In this document: piece by piece, positions 1-6,142 of the stretch | How the letters are laid out: each line of letters begins with the position of its first letter | Numbering within the stretch: the stretch's first letter is position 1 | Assembly (NCBI GenBank): GCA_002317595.1 | Contig: DCHL01000129.1 | Location: 67,908 to 96,815, forward strand | DNA from: Lachnospiraceae bacterium UBA1753 | GTDB taxonomy: Bacteria; Bacillota; Clostridia; Lachnospirales; Lachnospiraceae | Direction: 5' to 3' | Length of the DNA: 28,908 bases | The notes under the pieces: model-generated | Seen by the model: the letters and a program-made list of their open reading frames with translations, nothing else | What the model was told of the DNA's origin: nothing | Databases searched by the model: none | Position numbers and translations under genes: made by a program

Positions 1-315
1 GAGGACAGGCTTGATGAGGAAAGATTAGAGTATCTTGACAACGTAGCCTGGGAACGCGGAATATCCCGTGCGAATCCCGGACCTGGACATCATTTCACAG
101 ATGTTTCACTTGTTATCATTGCAGATGAGATTGATCCTGCAATTGAGAAGATTATCACCAAGCGGGTGCATCAGAAGAGCTACAGGCATATGCTGTGGGG
201 CTTCAGTAATTACAGATTGGTTGCTATTGGACTGAACGAGGGTAAAATTATCCACAACCGCCAGGGTAAGACGCTCAGAAAGTCTATTCGTAACATATAC
301 AATTCTATTAAATAG
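1..315 (+). CDS. 3' end of an unrecognised gene upstream of cstA (partial)
   Basis: The first reading frame is open from the window edge to a TAG stop at 313-315, giving the last 104 residues of a protein whose start lies outside the window. It is rich in charged residues and ends in a basic tail (RKSIRNIYNSIK). There are no membrane segments and no motif I recognise. It lies 17 nt upstream of cstA on the same strand with no terminator between, so the two are probably co-transcribed and this could be a cstA-associated regulator; that is inference from position only. Codon use is ordinary for the window, unlike the strongly biased cstA that follows. Confidence 0.7.
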   Translation, partial: EDRLDEERLEYLDNVAWERGISRANPGPGHHFTDVSLVIIADEIDPAIEKIITKRVHQKSYRHMLWGFSNYRLVAIGLNEGKIIHNRQGKTLRKSIRNIYNSIK

Positions 316-332
316 AAAAAGGAGAGAAAAAC

Positions 333-2054
333 ATGACAGCATTACTTATTATTCTTGTCGCTATCGTTCTGCTGGTCATTGGCTATGTATTCTATGGCAA
401 GTGGCTGTGCGAGCAGTGGGGAGTTGATCCTACAAGAAAGACTCCTGCAATCACAATGGAAGATGGTGTTGACTACGTAGCAGCTAAGCCTGCAGTACTT
501 ATGGGACATCACTTCTCATCAATTGCTGGTGCTGGCCCTATCAATGGACCTATCCAGGCTTCTATCTTTGGTTGGGTACCCGTATTCTTATGGTGTATCA
601 TCGGCGGTATCTTCTTTGGTGGTCTTCAGGACTTCGGTTCACTCTTTGCTTCTATCCGTCATGATGGAAAGTCAGTAGGAGAGATCATTAAGGACACAAT
701 GGGCGATCGTGCAAAGAAGCTTTTCATCATCTTCGCACTTCTCGTTCTTATCCTTGTTATTGCTTCATTCGTTAACGTAGTTGCAGGTACATTCTTTACA
801 GCACCTGACGCTGGACAGTTCGGATTTGTAAGCAGCCCTAACGGAAACCAGACAACTGCTTTCATTTCAGTTGGATTCATCCTTCTTGCAGTTGTATATG
901 GATTTGTTACAAACAAGTTTAAGGTTGACGTTCTCCCTGCTACAATCGGCGGAATCATTGCAATCGTAGTTCTTATTGCAGCTGGTCTTAACGTTGGATT
1001 TGCTATGGGACGTACAGCATGGATTGTTTTCATCGCTGCATATATCGCAATTGCTTCACTTGTTCCTGTATGGATTCTTCTTCAGCCTCGTGATTACCTT
1101 TCATCATACCTTCTCTATGCTATGATGGCAGTTGCAGTACTTGGTATTGTAATCTGTGCTTTCACAGGCTCTGCTACATTTACAATTCCTGCATTCAATG
1201 GTTTTGTACTTGAGAATGGAACATTCATGTTCCCTACACTGTTCATTACTGTTGCATGTGGTGCTTGTTCAGGATTCCATTCACTTATTGCAACCGGTAC
1301 ATCTTCAAAGCAGATTTCTTCAGAGAAGGATGCTAAGCTCATCGGTTATGGTTCAATGCTTATCGAGTCTGCACTTGGTATCGTTTCACTTATTGCAGTA
1401 GGTATGGTATTTGATACATTTACATCAGGCGGATTTGGTTCTCCTTCTGCAGCATTTGCAGGTGGTATCGCAATCATGTTCGGTGCAGAGGGTTCTACAG
1501 TATACAGCACAATTTATGCCCTTCTCGTACTTGCAGTTTCAGTATTTGCTCTTACATCACTTGATTCAGCTACACGTCTTAGCCGTTTCATGTTTGCTGA
1601 GCTTTTCCTGAAGGAGGACGAGGCTACATATTCTGATGCTTCAGGAATCAGAGCAATTCTTGCTCATCCCCTTGTTGGTACAGGCATAATGGTTATCATC
1701 GGTGCAGTTCTTGGTGGACTTAAGCTTTCTGCAATCTGGGCTCTCTTCGGAGCAGCTAACCAGCTTCTTGCAGGTCTTGCACTTCTTGCAGTATGTGCAT
1801 GGCTTGGTTCTGTAGGAAAGAACAACAAGATGTTCTACATTCCTATGGTATTCATGCTTGCAGCTACACTTACACAGCTTATTCTTACAGTTATTAAGCA
1901 GGCTAAGGTTATCGCAGCTGGTGCTGCAGCACTTGCTGAGGGTGATCCTATGTGGGGACACTACTTCCAGTTCCTCTTCGCAGCTGCAATGGCAGTTCTT
2001 GCTATCATCCTTGTAGTTGAGGGTGTTCAGGCTCTTTCAAAGCAGAAGAAGTAG
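333..2054 (+). CDS. cstA: CstA family carbon starvation protein (peptide/pyruvate transporter)
   Basis: A 573-residue polytopic membrane protein built of hydrophobic helices throughout. The N-terminal part has the CstA signature GHHFSSIAGAGPINGPIQAS followed by IFGWVP, and later the conserved stretch ACGACSGFHSLIATGTSSKQ. CstA proteins are membrane transporters linked to uptake of pyruvate or peptides when carbon is limiting; which substrate applies here cannot be told from sequence. The start is set by GGAGAG at 321-326, 6 nt before the ATG. It is followed by a strong terminator. Codon use is extremely uniform (mostly CTT for Leu, GCA/GCT for Ala, ACA for Thr), which suggests high expression. 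The family call is firm; the substrate is not. Confidence 0.95.
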   Translation: MTALLIILVAIVLLVIGYVFYGKWLCEQWGVDPTRKTPAITMEDGVDYVAAKPAVLMGHHFSSIAGAGPINGPIQASIFGWVPVFLWCIIGGIFFGGLQDFGSLFASIRHDGKSVGEIIKDTMGDRAKKLFIIFALLVLILVIASFVNVVAGTFFTAPDAGQFGFVSSPNGNQTTAFISVGFILLAVVYGFVTNKFKVDVLPATIGGIIAIVVLIAAGLNVGFAMGRTAWIVFIAAYIAIASLVPVWILLQPRDYLSSYLLYAMMAVAVLGIVICAFTGSATFTIPAFNGFVLENGTFMFPTLFITVACGACSGFHSLIATGTSSKQISSEKDAKLIGYGSMLIESALGIVSLIAVGMVFDTFTSGGFGSPSAAFAGGIAIMFGAEGSTVYSTIYALLVLAVSVFALTSLDSATRLSRFMFAELFLKEDEATYSDASGIRAILAHPLVGTGIMVIIGAVLGGLKLSAIWALFGAANQLLAGLALLAVCAWLGSVGKNNKMFYIPMVFMLAATLTQLILTVIKQAKVIAAGAAALAEGDPMWGHYFQFLFAAAMAVLAIILVVEGVQALSKQKK

Positions 2055-2108
2055 AATAAGCGCAGATTTATTTCTGCATAAATAGAACTGATTTGATCAG
2101 AACTTTAT

Positions 2109-2142
2109 GAGACTGTCGTATTTGATGCGGCAGTCTCTTTTT
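2109..2142 (+). terminator. Rho-independent terminator after cstA
   Basis: The arm GAGACTGTCG (2109-2118) pairs with CGGCAGTCTC (2128-2137) through ten positions, one of them G-U, across a 9-nt loop, and is followed by TTTTT. It ends the cstA transcript about 55 nt after the stop codon. On this reading the structured region beginning at 2148 is outside the main cstA message unless there is readthrough. Confidence 0.9.
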
Positions 2143-2147
2143 GTATG

Positions 2148-2366
2148 GTTGATAAAATATGGCCACCATGCTCAGTGTTCCAGCATCTGAATTACTTGCA
2201 GATTCAGGTAAAATGTTGACAACGGACGAGACCGGCGCCAACTCACATCCATGTTCGTTTGGCGCCTGCATCTCACATCCATGCGAGATGCTCTCTGTGA
2301 TTTTAACTGAATCTGAGTAATTCAAGATGCTTTCACATTCGCATTTGTGGTCCATATTTTATCAAC
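2148..2366 (+). repeat. Large structured element A (multi-branched inverted repeat, + orientation)
   Basis: A 219-nt non-coding element with nested pairing. The outer stem is a perfect 15 bp: GTTGATAAAATATGG (2148-2162) with CCATATTTTATCAAC (2352-2366), extended inward by CCAC/GTGG and ATGC/GCAT. The middle stem (2183-2207 with 2307-2330) has helices of 6, 8 and 9 bp, separated by one unpaired base on the 3' side and an unpaired TG on the 5' side. Inside are two hairpins: GGCGCCAA/TTGGCGCC (2234-2266) and GCATCTC/GAGATGC (2268-2291). Both hairpins contain the 12-mer CTCACATCCATG. A related element lies just downstream in inverted orientation with matching architecture. It could be a structured RNA or a MITE-like mobile repeat; I do not recognise the family. 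Confidence 0.85.
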
Positions 2367-2369
2367 CCC

Positions 2370-2646
2370 GACAAATCCCTGACGTAAAATTATGAAATCA
2401 AACGCCGCGAGGATACATTGGCGTATGTGAATGCGAAGGAGCCTATAATCATCCGGATTCAGTTCACAACCAGAGAACGCCTCGCATGGACGCGAGGCGT
2501 AGGTGCCAACTGAGCCAGGATGGCGAATTGGCACCGGTCTCGTTCGTATGAATAGATTATTGCTGAATCCGCAGATGATTAAGGCTCCGTAGCACTGAAC
2601 AGGCCCAAGTATCCTTGCGGCGTGAAATCACCAATATTTTATAGAC
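2370..2646 (-). repeat. Large structured element B (inverted relative of element A)
   Basis: Read on the - strand, this repeats element A's plan with different helix sequences. The middle stem (2563-2587 with 2439-2462) again has 6, 8 and 9 bp with the same unpaired TG and single-base bulge. Hairpin 1 is GGTGCCAA/TTGGCACC (2502-2535) and hairpin 2 is ACGCCTCGC/GCGAGGCGT (2477-2500). An outer helix pairs 2403-2416 with 2609-2622 over 14 positions. Bases shared with A include ACGAGACCGG before hairpin 1, TCCATGCGAG in hairpin 2, TCTCTG after it, and CTTCGCATTCACAT (TTTCACATTCGCAT in A). The boundaries are approximate, as the AT-rich ends match A less well. The end at 2641-2646 abuts the terminator of the HD-GYP gene. 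Confidence 0.8.
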
Positions 2647-2681
2647 AAAAAGAGGGCCATCGCAGTATTCCGCGACGGCCC
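2646..2681 (-). terminator. Rho-independent terminator of the HD-GYP gene
   Basis: Read on the - strand, GGGCCGTCGC (2672-2681) pairs with GCGATGGCCC (2654-2663) over an 8-nt loop and is followed by TCTTTTTG. It lies 13 nt past the stop of the - strand gene. On the + strand the same hairpin is not followed by a T tract, so it works in one direction only. Confidence 0.85.
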
Positions 2682-2694
2682 ATTTATTTGTGAA

Positions 2695-3753
2695 TCAGTA
2701 TACTATTGAGTCGATGGAAAGCTGTGACAGCTTCGACAGATCAAGCATTGTTCCATCATCCATCTGAAGAGTAGGTCTTGAGAAGAATTTAGGGTTTGAC
2801 ATTACGACTTCGCCCTCGTCACCAGTGTTAAGCCTTACTCTGTTGCCAATCAGCTCATCAGACAGGTGGCGCATGAAGGTCTGAATGAACTTAATATCGT
2901 ATTTCTGGAAGAATTCCTGCTCAAATATTGCCATGGCGCGATAGGGGCATAGCGGACTTCTGTAAGGTCTTGGTGCTGTCATCGCCTCATACATATCAAC
3001 TATCGCAACAATTTTTGCAAAAGGATCAATTTCGGCAGCCTTAAGTCCTTGTGGGTAGCCGCTTCCATCGTTACGTTCGTGGTGCTGAAGAACTGCCATC
3101 AGAATATGCATATCAAGCCTTGTCTTTGAGAGAAGATGGTATGCATGAAATGCATGCGTCTTCATAAGTTCGTATTCCATGGCTGAAAGCTTTCCAGCCT
3201 TCCAGATGATGTCCTGGGGCAGAAGATTCTTTCCTACATCATATATGAAACCCGCACAGGTGAGATTATCTATATCTTCCTTGGGCCATGCCAGCCATCT
3301 GCCAAACATGCGACAGATAAGAGCAACATTAAGACCATGAGCGAAGGGAAGTTCTGCTTCTGTTGGAGTTAATAGATTGAGATAAGTAAGAAGAGTCTTT
3401 CCTGTCATTTCATCGGGACAGAGAGCATCTGCAATAGCAAGAAGATCAATTGTCCTGAACGGAACCCTGTTAAATACAAATGAATCAACAGCCACCTTAT
3501 ATGCAATAAGGTTGGTCTGATAGAGCTCCTTGAATTCAGCAAACTTTTTTGACAGGGATATCTTCTCGTAATAACTAACCGCAAAGTCTTCCGGTTCATA
3601 AACAGTGACGCCCATAATTCTAAACATTACAAGCTTCTGTATGACTTCCTCAGTGACGGCTGTATTCTTTTTAATGATAACTTTTCCCTGACAGGTGATG
3701 TCCTCGGCAATGATCTTATCATTGGTCAGAGCGAGAGTCGCAATCATTTCCAT
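2695..3753 (-). CDS. HD-GYP family protein with a YD in place of HD
   Basis: The 352-residue product has an N-terminal segment (about 1-60) like those that precede HD-GYP domains, then an HD-GYP domain from about 130 to 300. HD-GYP domains are metal-dependent phosphodiesterases that break down cyclic di-GMP. The signature HHERNDGSGYP (224-234) and DMYEAMTAPRPYR (253-265) are intact, but the HD pair reads Y171-D172 (FIYDVGK, usually HDIGK), so one metal-ligand histidine is missing. It may be inactive, use an altered metal site, or act as a cyclic di-GMP sensor. There is no receiver domain or membrane segment, so it is probably cytosolic. It is monocistronic with its own promoter and terminator, and convergent with cstA. 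Only a weak GGGG lies upstream of the ATG. Confidence 0.9.
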   Translation of the reverse strand: MEMIATLALTNDKIIAEDITCQGKVIIKKNTAVTEEVIQKLVMFRIMGVTVYEPEDFAVSYYEKISLSKKFAEFKELYQTNLIAYKVAVDSFVFNRVPFRTIDLLAIADALCPDEMTGKTLLTYLNLLTPTEAELPFAHGLNVALICRMFGRWLAWPKEDIDNLTCAGFIYDVGKNLLPQDIIWKAGKLSAMEYELMKTHAFHAYHLLSKTRLDMHILMAVLQHHERNDGSGYPQGLKAAEIDPFAKIVAIVDMYEAMTAPRPYRSPLCPYRAMAIFEQEFFQKYDIKFIQTFMRHLSDELIGNRVRLNTGDEGEVVMSNPKFFSRPTLQMDDGTMLDLSKLSQLSIDSIVY

Positions 3754-3808
3754 AAAAAATAACCCCAGTTAATCAATTCTTTTAAAAAGTTTATGTCAAC
3801 TAATATTT

Positions 3809-3837
3809 AGTATATTAATACGATAATGTATTGTCAA
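3809..3837 (-). promoter_or_regulatory. Promoter of the HD-GYP gene
   Basis: On the - strand the sequence reads TTGACA (3832-3837), a 17-nt spacer and TATACT (3809-3814): a near-consensus sigma-A promoter about 55 nt upstream of the start codon. This implies that the gene has vegetative, sigma-A-type expression. Confidence 0.8.
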
Positions 3838-3840
3838 TAC
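3828..3840. promoter_or_regulatory. Perfect palindrome over the -35 box of the HD-GYP promoter (candidate operator)
   Basis: GTATTGTCAATAC is a perfect 6-bp inverted repeat around a single central T, and it contains the whole -35 hexamer. A protein bound here would block RNA polymerase. No regulator gene in the window is an obvious partner, and a chance palindrome in AT-rich DNA is possible. Confidence 0.4.
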
Positions 3841-3932
3841 TACCAAAATTATAAAAGTTCACATTTTCATAGGCTTTTGCGGGTGAATGGTACTATACTA
3901 AAACGCTAAATGATGTTATTATGTAACAGAAA

Positions 3933-4283
3933 ATGTCAATATTTAGTATGGCTTGGTCTTTGAATATGAATTCTCGGGTTAGATTTTTGGATAAACTCTA
4001 TATTGGAGAGACTGCAAAGAAACGGCAGACAGAGATAAGATGGCGTCTGAGGCTGTTCAGACGGGTAAGGAATCTGTTTGTGATAGTTGTTTCAGGAAAT
4101 GATGGAGACCAGCTTGAGATTATGGATTCGCGGTATCTTAAGCAGGGATATTTCAGGAGATTTCCTCCTGTTATTGCAGGGTTTGCATTTGGGTATGATG
4201 AGGCTGTTGATGTAATAGTATCGCTTGCAGAGGAAGTTTATCGCAAGACCGGGTCGTGTGATATCAAGGGATATATCGCATGA
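3933..4283 (+). CDS. Conserved hypothetical small protein ahead of DUF2953
   Basis: A 116-residue product, or 105 residues if translation starts at the ATG at 3966 (MNSRVRFLDKLYIGE), which looks the more natural protein start. None of the three in-frame ATGs (3933, 3948, 3966) has a clear ribosome binding site. A basic segment (RWRLRLFRRVRN) is followed by a hydrophobic strand (LFVIVVS); there is no signal peptide or clear membrane helix. Its stop overlaps the next start as ATGA (4280-4283), so it is translationally coupled to the DUF2953 gene. It heads a four-gene cluster with DUF2953, GerW and a J-like protein. I do not recognise a function; a role with the neighbouring sporulation or envelope genes is inference. 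A lone TATACT at 3894-3899 is the only promoter-like box upstream. Confidence 0.75.
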   Translation: MSIFSMAWSLNMNSRVRFLDKLYIGETAKKRQTEIRWRLRLFRRVRNLFVIVVSGNDGDQLEIMDSRYLKQGYFRRFPPVIAGFAFGYDEAVDVIVSLAEEVYRKTGSCDIKGYIA

Positions 4284-5143
4284 TGCTTCCTGTTATATTA
4301 CAAATTTTAAAAATTGTCGGAGTAGTTCTTCTGGTTCTGCTATGCACGATTCTTGCTCTTTTTCTGCTTGTGCTATTTGTCCCGATCAGATATAAGCTTG
4401 AAGCTGATAAGAATGGTGAGCATGCGGATGCCAATGCATCAATCTCGTGGCTTCTTGGCTTTTTAAGGGCGAAGGTTCGATATGGAATGGACTCTGGGAT
4501 GTCGGTAGTGGTCAAGGTTCTGTTTTTTACTGTTCATCGCAGTCCGAAGCCGGAGAAGTCAAAGCCGAAAGCAGACAAGGCGGAACCGGGAATAGAAAAG
4601 CCCGAAGTTAAGGCGGACACGAGTGCTGATAAGGCTGAGCTGGAGACCAAGGGAAAAACAGAGAAAGAGCCCAAGATAAAAGTAGAGAAAGAACCCAAGA
4701 CTAAAGCAGAGAAGAAGCCGGAGCAGAAAATAGAAGATAAGGTTTCTTTTGGTGAGCGGATTTCTTCGTTTACAGATAAAATAAAGCTGATTCTTGATAC
4801 TGTTCAGAATGAAGAAGATAAAGCTGCGTTTAATAGACTGTGTAAGCTGGCAGGAAAGCTGCTCAGGCATATAAGACCAAGAAAAGGTAGTGCGAAAATA
4901 TGGATGGGTTTTGATGATCCGTCGCTTACAGGTCAGATAATGGCAGTTTATTCGATGCTTTATCCATATATTGGAAGGCGGGTACACGTATATCCTGATT
5001 TTAATACACCGGTTCTTGATGTGGATGCTGATATTCGAGGGATTGTCAGGGTGGTGACCGTTGGCATACTTGGAATTAAGATATACTTTGGCAAGGATTT
5101 TAAATATCTAAAGAAGGAGATTGAAAATGTCAGAGAAGGATAA
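4280..5143 (+). CDS. DUF2953 (YtfI-like) membrane-anchored protein
   Basis: The 287-residue product has one N-terminal transmembrane helix (about 7-36), a beta-rich segment (to about 85), a long Lys/Glu/Pro-rich linker (about 88-155) and a C-terminal domain. The C-terminal domain carries the DUF2953-type stretch GFDDPSLTGQIMAVYSMLYP followed by PDFNTPVLDVDADIRG. In Bacillus the homologue YtfI sits beside ytfJ (gerW), and here a GerW gene follows directly, which supports the assignment. The function of DUF2953 is not well defined; it is usually discussed with sporulation. The start overlaps the previous stop, and an alternative ATG at 4283 would drop one residue. The linker has three tandem 8-residue repeats, a feature likely to vary between strains. 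Confidence 0.88.
   Translation: MMLPVILQILKIVGVVLLVLLCTILALFLLVLFVPIRYKLEADKNGEHADANASISWLLGFLRAKVRYGMDSGMSVVVKVLFFTVHRSPKPEKSKPKADKAEPGIEKPEVKADTSADKAELETKGKTEKEPKIKVEKEPKTKAEKKPEQKIEDKVSFGERISSFTDKIKLILDTVQNEEDKAAFNRLCKLAGKLLRHIRPRKGSAKIWMGFDDPSLTGQIMAVYSMLYPYIGRRVHVYPDFNTPVLDVDADIRGIVRVVTVGILGIKIYFGKDFKYLKKEIENVREG
4658..4729 (+). repeat. Three tandem 24-bp repeats inside the DUF2953 gene
   Basis: Consecutive 24-nt units encode TEKEPKIK, VEKEPKTK and AEKKPEQK (residues 127-150). The first two are nearly identical at the DNA level and the third is diverged. They extend the charged linker between the membrane anchor and the C-terminal domain. Confidence 0.85.
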
Positions 5144-5546
5144 TAAATACAATTCGCTTATGGATTCGCTTATTAATGGCGTTGGATCTTTTCTCAACAC
5201 AAAGACGGTTGTAGGAGATGCCACTAAGATTGGCGATACAATTATCGTTCCGCTTGTTGATGTTTCTTTTGGTGTCGGTGTGGGAGCTGGTAGCGGTGAA
5301 AAGGGAGACAAGGGCTGTGGAGGAATCGGTGGCAAGATGTCACCTAGTGCTGTTCTTGTTATCAGTAATGGTACAACTAAGCTTGTCAATGTCAAGAATC
5401 AGGATTCTGTGACGAAAATTCTTGATATGGTTCCTGATCTTGTCAATAAATTTACTGTGCCGAAGACTGATGCACAGGAGAGCGATAGCGTTGACCTTGA
5501 TGATGCTGTAAAGGTTGCTTTTCCGAAAGAGGATGAGGAAAACTAA
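5127..5546 (+). CDS. gerW: GerW/YtfJ family protein
   Basis: A 139-residue soluble protein matching the GerW (YtfJ) family: an N-terminal segment (SLMDSLINGVGSFLNTKTVVGD), then GDTIIVPLVDVSFGVGVGAG, a Gly-rich stretch with GGIGGKMSPSAVLVI, and an acidic tail. In Bacillus this family is needed for spore germination with lysozyme; homologues also occur in clostridia not known to sporulate. The start at 5127 is chosen because AAGGAG (5114-5119) lies 7 nt upstream; a TTG at 5121 in the same frame would sit inside the binding site spacing. It overlaps the end of the DUF2953 gene and the start of the next gene (TAATG), so all three are coupled. Confidence 0.9.
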   Translation: MSEKDNKYNSLMDSLINGVGSFLNTKTVVGDATKIGDTIIVPLVDVSFGVGVGAGSGEKGDKGCGGIGGKMSPSAVLVISNGTTKLVNVKNQDSVTKILDMVPDLVNKFTVPKTDAQESDSVDLDDAVKVAFPKEDEEN

Positions 5547-6049
5547 TGGATGCTGTAATGGGTGAGTCAGTAAATGAAGATAAGCTCTGGCTCTTTCAAG
5601 AAAATATTAGGCTCAGGGATGAACGGCAGTCTCTCCAGGAGGAGCGTGATGCATTCAACCGTGAGATAAGCGAGATGAAGCTCCAGATTAAAGAGGAGAG
5701 CCGCCGCATTGAGTTCAGGCAGTGTCAGCTTGACAGGGAGAAAAAGCTGCTTGAGGACAAGTGGAGGGCACTTAAGCGTGGGTTTGATGAACTTGACGAG
5801 GACCGAAGGGCACTTAAGCGCCTTGAGGCCAGGCTGATGGAGCAGAAGCGTGCGCAGGATATTGCCACAGCGCATGCGGTCACCTCTGGTAATGACTTGT
5901 TCTTTAGGGGCGTGAAGGATACTCTGTCCCTTAAAAAGCGATATAAGGACCTGCTCAAAATTTTTCACCCGGATAATGTTGCCGGCGATAATGACACTGT
6001 TCTTACTATCACAAAAGAGTATGACAGACTTAAATTAACATTTAAATAA
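5546..6049 (+). CDS. Coiled-coil protein with a C-terminal J-like domain
   Basis: The 167-residue product is a highly charged coiled coil from about 15 to 108 (runs of Glu, Arg and Lys with heptad spacing), ending in a short J-like segment: KKRYKDLLKIFHPDNVAGDN and then TITKEYDRLK. The HPD triad of J-domain proteins is at 141-143; in known J proteins it stimulates the ATPase of DnaK. Here the J-like part is at the C-terminus and is shorter than a full J domain. Its start overlaps the gerW stop by one base (TAATG) with GAGG just upstream. I infer a co-chaperone or scaffold linked to the DUF2953-GerW cluster. Homologues by name are not known to me. Confidence 0.8.
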   Translation: MDAVMGESVNEDKLWLFQENIRLRDERQSLQEERDAFNREISEMKLQIKEESRRIEFRQCQLDREKKLLEDKWRALKRGFDELDEDRRALKRLEARLMEQKRAQDIATAHAVTSGNDLFFRGVKDTLSLKKRYKDLLKIFHPDNVAGDNDTVLTITKEYDRLKLTFK

Positions 6050-6057
6050 AAAAGAAC

Positions 6058-6086
6058 TTGCAATACAGTTTTGTTTTTGGTAGAAT
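6058..6086 (+). promoter_or_regulatory. Promoter of rpmB
   Basis: TTGCAA (6058-6063), a 17-nt spacer and TAGAAT (6081-6086) form a sigma-A type promoter. The predicted start lies near 6093, giving an rpmB leader of about 50 nt. It starts right after the stop of the J-like gene, separating rpmB from that operon. Confidence 0.75.
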
Positions 6087-6096
6087 ACTCGTGTTG

Positions 6097-6116
6097 TGAA
6101 CTCGAAAGCGGGTTCA
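6097..6116 (+). promoter_or_regulatory. Hairpin in the rpmB leader
   Basis: TGAACTCG (6097-6104) pairs with CGGGTTCA (6109-6116) over a 4-base loop, with one G-U pair. It lies at the extreme 5' end of the predicted mRNA, 13 nt before the AAGGAGG of rpmB. There is no T tract, so it is not a terminator. It may be an mRNA-stabilising or autoregulatory element. Confidence 0.45.
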
Positions 6117-6142
6117 AGTATGCGATATAAGGAGGTGCAATC

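Noticed and set aside
1641..1961. A Cys/Lys-rich frame on the - strand inside cstA
   Set aside because: It mirrors the strong codon bias of cstA (CTT and GCA read in reverse) and has no start context; antisense shadow.
2068..2534. Open frames on the - strand across the structured elements
   Set aside because: They run through the arms of the inverted repeats, have no ribosome binding site and encode no recognisable protein; the pairing explains the sequence better.
2148..2646. CRISPR array or tRNA-like gene
   Set aside because: The repeats are not regularly spaced direct repeats, and there is no acceptor stem, anticodon loop or CCA pattern of a tRNA.
3894..3899. TATACT upstream of the 3933 gene as a full promoter
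   Set aside because: No -35 hexamer at 15-19 nt and no extended -10 TG; left as a weak box only.
4559..4987. A Leu/Phe-rich frame on the - strand opposite the DUF2953 linker
   Set aside because: It arises from the complement of the Lys/Glu-rich repeats, so its hydrophobic look is an artefact.
5121..5126. TTG start for gerW at 5121
   Set aside because: It would sit 1-2 nt from the GGAG site; the ATG at 5127 has normal spacing.
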